A stretch of DNA of 64,000 nucleotides from Streptomyces sp. 11x1 (lineage in GTDB: Bacteria; Actinomycetota; Actinomycetes; Streptomycetales; Streptomycetaceae), in assembly GCF_032598905.1 (NCBI RefSeq), contig NZ_CP122458.1, positions 9,635,001 to 9,699,000 of the forward strand. The letters are read 5' to 3'. The translations under genes were made by a program, and so were the position numbers. Shown one piece after another: positions 9,535 to 17,955 of the stretch. Below the pieces are notes generated by a model. The model was given only the letters and a program-made list of their open reading frames with translations. It was not told the origin of the DNA and did not search any database. Each line of letters opens with the position of its first letter. Position 1 is the first letter of the stretch.

Positions 9535-11159
9535 TGACCCCTGCAACGACCGCGCTCCTGCTCACCGCGCCCGCCGCCGTACCGCTGGTGATGTCCGCCG
9601 CGTACGGACTGACCGCGTTCGTCAGGCATGAAGTGCCTCAGCCACAGCTCGTGGAGAAACCGCGGCTTGCCAAGAAGGCTGTCGCTGTGGGGGTGGCTAC
9701 GGGCCCGTCGCCCACGGGGAAAGCAGCAGATGCCGGGGAGCCGCTTGTCGAGTCCCCGGCACCGAGACGCCACACCGCCGACTGGGCCGCACTCGCCTCC
9801 CCGGCGGTGATTCTCACCTGCGCGGCGCTGCTGGCCGCGGACCGCGTCGGCGGCGGGTCCGTGTCCGCGTACTCCGGGCTGCTGCGTGCCGACGCCCTGA
9901 CGGTCTGGATGCTGCTGGTCGTCGGCGCCGTCGCCCTCATCGCCTGCGCCTCGGCGCCCGCCCATCTGGCGGGGGAACGGGCCGCCGGCAGCGCGACGGC
10001 ATGGACCGTGTGGCGCTACCACATGCTGGTACAGGCGTTCCTCGGCACGATGTGCCTGGCCGTGGTGAGCGCGAACCTGGGCGTGCTGTGGGTGGCGATC
10101 GAGGCGACCACCGTCGTTACGGCGTTCCTGGTGGGCCACCGCCGTACCCGTACCTCCGTCGAGGCCGCGTGGAAGTACGTGGTGATCTGCTCGGCCGGCA
10201 TTGCGCTCGCCTTCCTCGGCACCGTGCTCCTCTACTACGCCGCCCGCCAGGCCGGCATCGCCGAGGCATGGGCCCTGGACTGGCCCACGCTGCTCGCCCG
10301 CGCCGACCGCCTCGACCCGGCGGTCACCCGGCTCGGCATCACCCTCGTCGTCCTCGGCTACGGCGCCAAGGCGGGCCTGGTGCCGCTGCACGCCTGGCTG
10401 CCCGACGCCCACAGCCAGGCCCCCGCCCCGGTCTCGGCGCTGATGTCCGGGGTGCTGCTGTCGGTCGCCTTCGCCGCGATCCTGCGCTACCGCGTCATCG
10501 CCGACGCCGCCCTCGGCCCGGACTTCACCCGCGTCCTGCTTGCCGGCATCGCGCTGCTCACCCTCGCCCTCGCGGCCGGCCTGCTGCTGGCCCAGCGGGA
10601 CTACAAGCGGATGCTGGCCTACTCCAGCATGGAACACATGAGCCTGGTCGCCCTGGCCACGGCGATCGGCAGCCCGCTCGCCCTGGCCGCCGCCCTGCTG
10701 CACATCGCCGGGCACGGGCTGGCCAAGGCCACCGCGTTCTGCGGCTCCGGGCAGATCCTGCAGTTGCGCGGCACCTCACGGATCGGGCGGGTGCGCGGAC
10801 TGCTCACCCAATCACCCTGGCTGGGCGCGCTGTTCGGGCTCGCGGTGGTGGCACTGCTGGGCTTCCCGCCGTTCAGCCTCTTCGCCTCCGAACTCGGCAT
10901 CGCCCGCGCCGGATTCGCGGCCGGCGCGGGCCTGGGCTGGGCCACGGCCACCGCCTTGGCTCTGGTCCTGATCGCCTTCGCGGCACTGGCCACCCGCACC
11001 GCACGCATGCTGCTCGGACCCGGGGAGCCGACCGGGGAAAACCCCTCCGCTCTGTGGCCGCTCACCCTGGGTCTGGTGGCCTGCGCCGCCCTCGGTATCG
11101 CCGTCGGCCCGCTGGGCGACCTGCTCACTCAGGCCGCCGCCGTCCTGGAAAGGCCCTGA
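9534..11159 (+). CDS. Antiporter-like subunit (HyfF/NuoN-M family)
   Basis: A 541-residue member of the same antiporter-like family as the product at 5829, with GLVPLHAWLPDAHSQAPAPV and KRMLAYSSMEHMSLV. An unusual soluble insert lies between the first and second helices at residues ~30-80. It is rich in Pro, Ala and Lys and separates TM1 from the rest. About 13 helices follow. It starts one base before the end of the previous gene and stops 4 bases before the large subunit starts. Confidence 0.85.
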   Translation: MTPATTALLLTAPAAVPLVMSAAYGLTAFVRHEVPQPQLVEKPRLAKKAVAVGVATGPSPTGKAADAGEPLVESPAPRRHTADWAALASPAVILTCAALLAADRVGGGSVSAYSGLLRADALTVWMLLVVGAVALIACASAPAHLAGERAAGSATAWTVWRYHMLVQAFLGTMCLAVVSANLGVLWVAIEATTVVTAFLVGHRRTRTSVEAAWKYVVICSAGIALAFLGTVLLYYAARQAGIAEAWALDWPTLLARADRLDPAVTRLGITLVVLGYGAKAGLVPLHAWLPDAHSQAPAPVSALMSGVLLSVAFAAILRYRVIADAALGPDFTRVLLAGIALLTLALAAGLLLAQRDYKRMLAYSSMEHMSLVALATAIGSPLALAAALLHIAGHGLAKATAFCGSGQILQLRGTSRIGRVRGLLTQSPWLGALFGLAVVALLGFPPFSLFASELGIARAGFAAGAGLGWATATALALVLIAFAALATRTARMLLGPGEPTGENPSALWPLTLGLVACAALGIAVGPLGDLLTQAAAVLERP

Positions 11160-11162
11160 CCG

Positions 11163-12641
11163 ATGCGCACCGTGCACGACGTCGCCGCCGCCGAACTGCC
11201 CAAGCGGGCCGAGGCGCTGCTGCGCGAGGGGAGGCGCCTGGCCCTGGTCGCCGCCCACCACGACGCAGACGCCGTCCGGGTCGTGTATCTCTTCGTCTCC
11301 GGGCCGCCCGACACCCGCATCGAACTGCACATGCGCCTCGACCCCGCCCGGCCCGAGGTGCCCAGCCTGGCCCATCTCTCCTTCCCCGCCGGCCGGTTCG
11401 AGCGCGAGATGCACGACCTGCACGGCATCGTGCCCCTCGACCACCCGCTGCCCCGCCGCCTGGTCCGCCACTTCCACTGGCCGCGCGGCTGGTACCCGAT
11501 GCACCCCGACGCCGGGGAGGCACCCGCCTTCGGCGAGCAGGAAGGCCCCTACCCCTTCCTGGAGGTCACGGGTGACGGCGTCTACGAGATCCCCGTGGGC
11601 CCCGTGCACGCCGGGATCATCGAACCCGGCCACTTCCGCTTCTCCGTCGTAGGCGAGACCATCCTCAAACTCAAGGCACGCCTCTGGTTCGTCCACAAGG
11701 GCATCGAGAAGCTCTTCCAGGGCCGCTCGGTGGCCGCTGGGCTGCCGCTGGCAGAGCGCATCAGCGGCGACACCGCCGTCGGCCACGCCCTCGCGTACTG
11801 CCTGGCCGTGGAGGAGGCCACCGGCACATCCGTCCCCGAACAGGCCCAGTGCGCCCGCGCCCTGCTGCTCGAACTGGAGCGCCTCCACAACCACGTCGCC
11901 GACCTCGGCATGCTCTGCAACGACGTCGGATACGGCATCCTCAACGCTCACGCCCAGCGCGTGCGCGAACAACTCCTGCGCCTCAACCACACGGTGACCG
12001 GGCACCGTCTGCTGCGCGGCGGCGTCGTTCTCGGTGGCAGCGCCCTGCACCACCTGCCCAGCCGTCATCAGATGGACGCCGTCGGCGCCGACATCCGCGA
12101 GATCGTACGGCTGGCGCTGGGCCACTCCACCGTCCACGACCGCTTCACCGGCACCGCGGTTCTCCCCTCCGAGGCCGCCCGTGACCTCGGCTGTCTCGGC
12201 TACATCGCCCGCGCCAGCGGCCTGAACCTGGACGCCCGCATCGCCCACCCCCTCGCCCCGCACGGCCGGCCGACCCACGTCCCCGTCCACACCACCTGTG
12301 ACGTCCTGGCCCGCTTCCTGGTCCGCGCCGAGGAGATCGACGCCTCCCTCGCACTGATCCGAGAACTGACCGACTGTGTCGCCACCGGCGCGGTCCTCGG
12401 GCCCACGGCCGTCCCCGGGCAGGGACCGCGCAGCGGCGTGGGCCTTGTCGAGGGCTGGCGCGGCACCATCGCCACCCGCGCCGAACTCGCCGCCGACGGC
12501 ACCCTGAAGCGGGTCAAGCCGGTCGACCCGTCCTTCTTCAACTGGCCCGCACTGCCGGTCGCCCTGAACGACACGATCGTCCCGGACTTTCCGCTGACCA
12601 ACAAAAGCTTCAACCTCTCCTACGCCGGCAATGACCTGTGA
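11163..12641 (+). CDS. Hydrogenase-related large subunit (HyfG/HycE/NuoCD-like) without NiFe ligands
   Basis: A 492-residue protein with an N-terminal NuoC-like domain (about 1-120, RFEREMHDLHGIVPLDHP) and a NuoD/hydrogenase large-subunit domain. Group 4 hydrogenases bind nickel through RxCGxC and DPCxxC motifs. Here the first reads RISGDTAVGHALAY, and the C-terminus ends NKSFNLSYAGNDL, so all four cysteines are missing. That is the defining feature of Ehr complexes. It ends the six-gene operon; no NuoI/HyfH-type ferredoxin subunit is visible nearby. The redox partner and substrate are unknown. Confidence 0.85.
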   Translation: MRTVHDVAAAELPKRAEALLREGRRLALVAAHHDADAVRVVYLFVSGPPDTRIELHMRLDPARPEVPSLAHLSFPAGRFEREMHDLHGIVPLDHPLPRRLVRHFHWPRGWYPMHPDAGEAPAFGEQEGPYPFLEVTGDGVYEIPVGPVHAGIIEPGHFRFSVVGETILKLKARLWFVHKGIEKLFQGRSVAAGLPLAERISGDTAVGHALAYCLAVEEATGTSVPEQAQCARALLLELERLHNHVADLGMLCNDVGYGILNAHAQRVREQLLRLNHTVTGHRLLRGGVVLGGSALHHLPSRHQMDAVGADIREIVRLALGHSTVHDRFTGTAVLPSEAARDLGCLGYIARASGLNLDARIAHPLAPHGRPTHVPVHTTCDVLARFLVRAEEIDASLALIRELTDCVATGAVLGPTAVPGQGPRSGVGLVEGWRGTIATRAELAADGTLKRVKPVDPSFFNWPALPVALNDTIVPDFPLTNKSFNLSYAGNDL

Positions 12642-12667
12642 ACCGGTCGACAGGGCCTAGAAGCGTC

Positions 12668-12766
12668 CTGAAGATCTTGAAAATGCGCCCGGCTTGCCCT
12701 ACTTGATGGCGATTGACATTTACCGGCAATCCAGGGTGAGTCGGGCGGCCAGAGCAAGATCTTCAG
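12668..12766. repeat. 12-bp inverted repeat pair left of the IS630 element
   Basis: CTGAAGATCTTG (12668-12679) and CAAGATCTTCAG (12755-12766) are exact inverted copies enclosing 75 bases with no gene, directly between the Ehr operon and the IS element. The core AAGATCTT is itself palindromic. It could be a mini-element or a pair of protein sites. Confidence 0.45.
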
Positions 12767-12773
12767 CGGTCTC

Positions 12774-13865
12774 CTAGTGTCCTGAGTCTTTGATTCGGTT
12801 CAGATATCCGGTGAGGCGTTCGAAGATCTCGTCAGCGGTCTTCGTCCAGACGAAGGGCTTGGGGTTGTCGTTCCAGTCGGCGATCCAGGTCCGGATGTCC
12901 TTCTCCAGGGCTTGGACGTTCCTGTGGACGCCACGCCGTATCTGCTTGTCCGTCAGCAGGGCGAACCAGCGCTCCACTTGGTTGAGCCAGGAGGCGCTGG
13001 TCGGGGTGAAGTGCATGTGGAACCGCGGATGGGCCAGCAGCCACTTCTGGATCGCGGGCGTCTTGTGGGTGGCGTAGTTGTCGCAGATCAGGTGGACGTC
13101 GAGATGGTCGGGGACCTCCTTGTCCAGCTTGGCCAGGAACTTCTTGAACTCCACCGCGCGGTGCCGGCGGTGGAGCGAGCTGATGACCTCGCCGGTGGCC
13201 GCGTTCAGGGCGGCGAACAGGGTCGTCACGCCGCCGCGCAGGTAGTCGTGGGTGCGGCGCTCGGGCATGCCCGGCATCATCGGCAGCACCGGTGCCGACC
13301 GGTCCAGTGCCTGGATCTGCGACTTCTCGTCCACACAGAGGACGATGGCCCGCTCGGGCGGGTCCAGGTACAGGCCGACGACGTCGCGGACCTTCTCGAT
13401 GAACTGCGGGTCCTTGGACAGCTTGAAGGTGTCCACCAGATGCGGTTTGAGGCCGAAGGTCCGCCAGATCCGCGAGATGGTGGACTGGCTCAGGCCGCTG
13501 GCCGCGGCCATTCCCCGCGTCGACCAGTGCGTGGCGTTCTTCGGGGTGGTCTCCAGGGTCCGCACGACCACCTCCTCGACCTTTTCGTCGCTCACCGTGC
13601 GGGGCGGGCCGGGCCGCGGCTCGTCGGACAGGCCCTGGAGCCGGTCGGCCGCGAACCGCCTGCGCCACTTGGCCACCGTGACCGGGTGGACCCCAAGCTC
13701 CGCTCCCACCGCGGTGTTCGAACCACCCTCAGCACACGCAAGCACGATCCGGCACCGCAACGCCAGAGCCTGCGAGGACGTTGCTCGCCGCGACCAGCGC
13801 AGCAGCGTCTCTCGCTCCTCATCCGTCAGGACCACTTCGACCGTCGGCCGACCCATACGCGCCAT
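12774..13865 (-). CDS. IS630-family transposase
   Basis: A 363-residue transposase with an N-terminal helix-turn-helix region (NTAVGAELGVHPVTVAKWRR) and a second HTH (ASGLSQSTISRIWRT). The C-terminal DDE domain shows acidic residues at VLCVDEKSQIQAL, LICDNYATHKT and WLNQVERWFALL. The frame is intact and fills the element from end to end; its stop codon falls in the left terminal repeat. It is likely to be active or recently active. Confidence 0.9.
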   Translation of the reverse strand: MARMGRPTVEVVLTDEERETLLRWSRRATSSQALALRCRIVLACAEGGSNTAVGAELGVHPVTVAKWRRRFAADRLQGLSDEPRPGPPRTVSDEKVEEVVVRTLETTPKNATHWSTRGMAAASGLSQSTISRIWRTFGLKPHLVDTFKLSKDPQFIEKVRDVVGLYLDPPERAIVLCVDEKSQIQALDRSAPVLPMMPGMPERRTHDYLRGGVTTLFAALNAATGEVISSLHRRHRAVEFKKFLAKLDKEVPDHLDVHLICDNYATHKTPAIQKWLLAHPRFHMHFTPTSASWLNQVERWFALLTDKQIRRGVHRNVQALEKDIRTWIADWNDNPKPFVWTKTADEIFERLTGYLNRIKDSGH

Positions 13866-13909
13866 GAGCCCAGCCTACTTCTTTAGCGAAATAAAGACTC
13901 AGGACACTA
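12775..13909. mobile_element. IS630-family insertion sequence, apparently complete
   Basis: The element runs from about 12777 to 13907 and is flanked on both sides by TA (12775-12776 and 13908-13909), the target duplication typical of IS630/Tc1-type transposition. The termini are perfect inverted repeats, CCTAGTGTCCTGAGTCTTT at 12773-12791 and its complement at 13893-13911 (counting the TA and two flanking bases). One transposase gene fills it. It inserted just after the Ehr operon without breaking a recognisable gene. Confidence 0.85.
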
Positions 13910-14463
13910 GGCAGGCAGTGCGTCCCAGGCCGACGATGACCATCCCGCAGTGAAGCAGCCAGACCGGTCAGCCGGGACTGAAGCGAAAGGACGTTCCGCA
14001 GCAACATCATCCCCGGCAGCGCCCGCTCCTGTTGCCTCGCGTCCTCTCGCTCGACAACGAGCCGTGCAGGCACACGACAGGGACGTGTCGGTCCATCGCC
14101 TCTGCTCACATGCCAAGCGGAGTTTCGGATGGCGCCATCCTTTGCCAGGTCTGTCCATACTTGGACCCCGTGCAGACATCGCTCGTAGTGGTGCGGGGCG
14201 AGTGTGCTGCCCGGGCCGGACCACGACCCCGCCGATGGTCTACCTCACCGGCCCGGCGCCCGGCTGATCGTCAAAGTGATCGGTGTCCACTGCTCACAGC
14301 ACGTAATCTCTCGGTGACGACCGGCACGTCACGGACGAGTACCTGTACCCGGATTCACGGCCCCGGACGAGGGTCCGATCTCCGACACAGGCTTGACTCT
14401 GTCGGGGATCTTGGAGTTTCCCGGTGCGACGGCATGGTCAACGGGCATGCTCGGGACAGTTCA
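13910..14463. other. Gene-free stretch between two transposase loci
   Basis: About 550 bases between the IS630 right end and the next transposase relic. Short open frames exist on both strands, but none shows recognisable domains, a credible ribosome-binding site or consistent third-position GC bias. Probably decayed IS flank. Confidence 0.4.
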
Positions 14464-14468
14464 GGCCG

Positions 14469-15085
14469 ATGAAGCTGTCGAGGTGTCCGTTGTCTCTTCG
14501 CCCTCGTTCCGGTGAGCAGGTCCCGTCTCTGACTGCGCGGGTCGCGCGGGCGAGCAACCCGGGCGGCACGACGGCGATATGGGTGCGGGACCGGCAGGAC
14601 GGGCTGTGGCGCGACGAAGACTTCGCCGACTGGTACCCGCGGGACGGACGTCCGGGTCTGTCGCCTACTCAGCTGGCCACCGTCTGTGTGCTGCAGTTCC
14701 TGCTCGGCCTGTCGGACCGGCAGGCCGCCGAGTCGGTCCGCTGCCGCATCGACTTCACATATGCGATGGCCATGGAACTGGACGATCCCGGCTTCCACCA
14801 CAGCGTGCTGGCCGACTTCCGGGACCGTCTCGCCGAGGACGGCCGCGCCGACCGCCTCCTCGACCTCCAGGCCCAAGACCAGAATCCTCGCCACCGGAAA
14901 CGACGCCGTCCGGCTCCTGGAACACCTCTACCGGCACGGAGCTCACCGCACGTCCGGTCCTCGCGTCCAGGCTCTGCGCCAGATCATGGTGCAGAACTAC
15001 CACCGTGACGCCGCGGGACACCTGCGCCGGCGCACCCCTGAGAAGGAAGGCGGGCCCGGACTGCCGCCCTCCGGGACGAGGGCGT
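14469..15085 (+). pseudogene. Transposase relic (IS1182/IS5-like) with internal deletion
   Basis: The first frame encodes a typical transposase N-terminus (LWRDEDFADWYPRDGRPGLS, DRQAAESVRCRIDF, DDPGFHHSVLADFRDRL) up to RADRLLDL near 14868. Sequence then jumps, in another frame, to RPKTRILATGNDAVRLLEHL and VQALRQIMVQNYHRDA, which belong over 100 residues later in such proteins. The catalytic middle is therefore deleted, and the C-terminus is cut at about 15085 where unrelated sequence begins. It cannot be functional. Confidence 0.7.
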
Positions 15086-15650
15086 TTGACGTGGACGGCG
15101 TACGTCGTGTCGTCAGCCGCATGCTCGACGACAAGCTGGAAGTGTGGCGCGACAGTGCAGGCCACGCGGACGACGTACTCGACGAGACCAACGGGAAGGT
15201 GATTCCGCGGACGCCGGATGAGGTCCTGATCTGGGACGGACTCGGCGCGGTGATGCCGCTGGGCTACCCAGCGATCACCAAGCCCATCGACGGCGTGGTC
15301 ATCAACGAACCGCCGACAACTGACTACCAAGCCGTACTGCCGGTCGAGACCCCGGAGTTGAAGCCGGACGCTGTTGTGCGGATCGCGGGCTCGATTCGCC
15401 CCGGCGGGCCGCGTGACCCGCAACTCTTCGGCGTCGTAACCGGCGTCGAAGACGATGAGGATGTCGCGGTCCTCCTGGCTTGTCTCTGTCGGAGGCCCGC
15501 AGGTGGACGGGTGGCACGTGCCGCTGGGGGTGATCCGGCTGATCGCCGAGGTGAGCGTTCTCGGGGCCGAGCCGGAGGATGTGGCGGCTCCATGCGGCCG
15601 CGATGTACCCCAGGGGAACCGTTCCTGCCGCTCCTGTCGTGCTCGTCCTC
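15086..15650 (+). pseudogene. Unidentified coding relic fused behind the transposase
   Basis: The open frame continues past the transposase remnant with coding-like, GC-rich third positions: RRVVSRMLDDKLEVWRDSAG, DEVLIWDGLGAVMPLGYP, VVRIAGSIRPGGPRDPQLFG. Near 15480 the sensible sequence appears to move to the next frame (QVDGWHVPLGVIRLIAEVS). I recognise no domain. It looks like the 3' part of a gene whose start was removed when the transposase was truncated, with one later frameshift. Confidence 0.35.
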
Positions 15651-15767
15651 GATTTCATCATGTCTCGACGATCTCGGTCCGAAGGCGCCCCGGACATCCG
15701 GGCACCGCCCTGATCCGACCCCGGCCTTCCCCTTACGGGACCTGGACTCACAACCCGTACATGACGA

Positions 15768-15800
15768 GGGGCGGCGGACCGGGACCCCGTCCGCCGCCCC
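15768..15800 (-). terminator. Strong stem-loop after the enoyl-CoA hydratase gene
   Basis: GGGGCGGCGGAC (15768-15779) pairs perfectly with GTCCGCCGCCCC (15789-15800) around a 9-base loop. It lies 23 bases beyond the stop of the reverse-strand hydratase gene, the expected place for a terminator. There is no T-run, as is common in streptomycetes. Confidence 0.7.
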
Positions 15801-15823
15801 GCTCACCGGGTCAACTCACCCCG

Positions 15824-16591
15824 TCAGTGCCCCTTGAAAACAGGCGCCCTCTTCTCCATGAACGCGCTCATCCCCTCCCTCTGGTCCTCCGTCGCGAACA
15901 GCGCATGGAACACGCGCCGTTCGAAAAGAAGCCCGTCGCGCAGACCGGTCTCCAGGGCCCGGTCGACCGACTCGCGGGCGGCCGTGACGGCGTGGCTGCC
16001 GTAGGAGGCAACTGTCGCGGCGGCTTCCGTGCCCTCGGCGAGGACGCGGTCGTCTGGGACCACCCGCGACACCAGGCCCGAGGCCTCCGCCTCGCGGGCG
16101 TTCATCGTGCGGCCTGTGAGGATCAGGTCCATGGCCTTGGCACGGCCGACCAGGCGGGTGAGCCGCTGGGTGCCGCCGATGCCGGGGATCACGCCGAGCT
16201 TGATCTCCGGCTGGCCGAAGACCGCTGACTCGCCCGCGATGATCAGGTCACACATCATCGCGAGTTCGCAACCGCCGCCCAGCGCGTAGCCGTTGACCGC
16301 CGCGATCTTCGGCGTCCGGAATCCGGCGAACTCCTCCCAGCCCGCGAAGTAGTCCTCCGCGGCCATGTCCACGGCAGACTTCCCGGCCATCTCCTTGATG
16401 TCGGCACCGGCCGCGAATACCTTGTCCGAACCGGTGACGACGAAGCAGCCGACATCCGGGTCGCGGTCCAACGGACGCAGTGCGTCGAGGAGTTCGGCCA
16501 GCAGCTCGCTGCTGAGGGCGTTCAGGACGTGCGGCCGGTGGAGTCGTACCGTGACGACGCGGTCATGACGTTCGACCTTGAGGGTATTCAT
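15824..16591 (-). CDS. Enoyl-CoA hydratase/isomerase family protein
   Basis: A 255-residue crotonase-fold enzyme. The first oxyanion-hole strand is [13 protein letters not shown]. Then [20 protein letters not shown] and [20 protein letters not shown] carry the two glutamates of classical hydratases (in GGGCELA and GQPEIKLG). It would hydrate 2-enoyl-CoA in the cytoplasm. The ATG at 16591 follows GGAGAGAGGGAGAG and lies only 35 bases after the upstream reductase gene, so it is the last gene of a three-gene reverse operon. It resembles the hydratase at 55713 but is far from the paa cluster; its substrate may come from the operon's own ligase. Confidence 0.85.
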   Translation of the reverse strand: MNTLKVERHDRVVTVRLHRPHVLNALSSELLAELLDALRPLDRDPDVGCFVVTGSDKVFAAGADIKEMAGKSAVDMAAEDYFAGWEEFAGFRTPKIAAVNGYALGGGCELAMMCDLIIAGESAVFGQPEIKLGVIPGIGGTQRLTRLVGRAKAMDLILTGRTMNAREAEASGLVSRVVPDDRVLAEGTEAAATVASYGSHAVTAARESVDRALETGLRDGLLFERRVFHALFATEDQREGMSAFMEKRAPVFKGH

Positions 16592-16626
16592 CGACTCTCC
16601 CTCTCTCCTTCTCTCCTGACGGTCTG

Positions 16627-17955
16627 TTACGAATCCCAGATCGCGCCGTACGCGGGAATGCCGCGCTGCTCGAGACCGTGAACGACCTGCCAGGTCAGCT
16701 TCTTGTTGGAGATGCAGATGACAGCTTCGGCACCGAAGTCGCGGTACGCGGTGTACGCGAGCCGCACCATGTCCGGTTTGCCGTGCTGCGAGGTGTCCCA
16801 GACCAGCGCGTTCGGCTGGACGGCGAGGATCTCGTCGACCAGGCCGTCGCCATAGGTCCTGCGGGGATCACGCGTCGCCCACACGAGCCGTGAAGGCACC
16901 TCGGCGGCCAGCAGATGCGGCAGGCAGGGACCGATACCGCTGCCGGTGGCGACGTAGATCACCTTGCTGAACAGGGTCTCGATATTGGCGACCCCTGCCG
17001 TGGTGATGCCCTTGACCCAGACCTTCGGGGGCGCGTCGTCGATGAACGAGCCCGTCCAGTCGCCCGCACGGGAGATGGTCAGCCGGAAGCCGGGTTCGCC
17101 GGGTGAGGGCACGTTGGCGAAGGAGTGCCACTCGGTGAGCGGGCTGCGGCTGATGGCGGTGGAGGACCCCGCGAAGGGGGTCACGCCGTGGTCGAATCGG
17201 GCCAACGCGACGTGCGTGGAGGGCCGTTCGATCCGTACGTCCACCTTGCGCAGCCGCAGCCAGGGCAGGGCGACGCTGAAGGTGACCACGGCCAGCACCC
17301 CGAGGGCGACCGGCCCCTGCGCGCCCAGCAGCGTGTGCGTCCAGAACAGTGCGAGGGCGCTCCAGCCGCCGAAGCGGTGGATCTTCTCGAAGTGGTCGTG
17401 GAAGCGGGAGCGGAAGGGTGGCAGCGCGGTGACGACGATGACGACGAGCAGGACGACGAGGACCCAACTCACCGTGATGAGTGGCAGGGGGGCGCCATCG
17501 ACGGTCACCACGACCGCCCCCGCGAGGAACCACACGGCTCCGGCCAGTGCCCCGCCCACGTGCAGTCCGCCGAAGTGGTACACCTTCCCGAGCGTCCACC
17601 GCGCCTTCAGCGGCCAGCTGTTCGGAGCCCAAGTCGCGAGCCGGAAGAAGAGGTTGATGACGTACTGCTGCCGTACAACCACGGCGAGCGCGAGGTTCAC
17701 GAGGGACGCGTAGCCGATGGATTCGGCGTTCGGCGTCCAACTCGTCGCCAGCAAGCCGATGTTGGCCAGTATCACCAGGGCTGCCAGGCGGTTGTAGTGC
17801 ATCAGGCGGGGGTGCTTGAGGAGGCGACGGGGCGCGGACGTGAGCGGAGGGAGTTCGGCGAGAGCCGCGGGAGGGGCGGGAGGCGCTGCGCGCGTGGCGC
17901 CTCCCGCCTCCACGGTTGAGGCCTCAGCGGACGAGGTCTCAACGGACGACGTCAT
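16627..17955 (-). CDS. Integral-membrane NAD(P)/FAD-type oxidoreductase (ferric-reductase-like)
   Basis: A 442-residue protein. Residues ~60-230 hold about six transmembrane helices with scattered histidines ([32 protein letters not shown]) that could bind haem. A C-terminal ferredoxin-reductase-like module has the nucleotide motif [19 protein letters not shown] near residue 320. The ATG overlaps the stop of the adenylation gene (TGATG), so the pair is translationally coupled. An adenylation domain plus this reductase type recalls fungal TmpL/TmpB proteins, where both are one polypeptide. The substrate is unknown. Confidence 0.65.
   Translation of the reverse strand: MTSSVETSSAEASTVEAGGATRAAPPAPPAALAELPPLTSAPRRLLKHPRLMHYNRLAALVILANIGLLATSWTPNAESIGYASLVNLALAVVVRQQYVINLFFRLATWAPNSWPLKARWTLGKVYHFGGLHVGGALAGAVWFLAGAVVVTVDGAPLPLITVSWVLVVLLVVIVVTALPPFRSRFHDHFEKIHRFGGWSALALFWTHTLLGAQGPVALGVLAVVTFSVALPWLRLRKVDVRIERPSTHVALARFDHGVTPFAGSSTAISRSPLTEWHSFANVPSPGEPGFRLTISRAGDWTGSFIDDAPPKVWVKGITTAGVANIETLFSKVIYVATGSGIGPCLPHLLAAEVPSRLVWATRDPRRTYGDGLVDEILAVQPNALVWDTSQHGKPDMVRLAYTAYRDFGAEAVICISNKKLTWQVVHGLEQRGIPAYGAIWDS

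Noticed and set aside
11163..12641. Functional NiFe hydrogenase or formate hydrogenlyase
   Set aside because: All four nickel-binding cysteines are absent, and no maturation or formate dehydrogenase gene is present.
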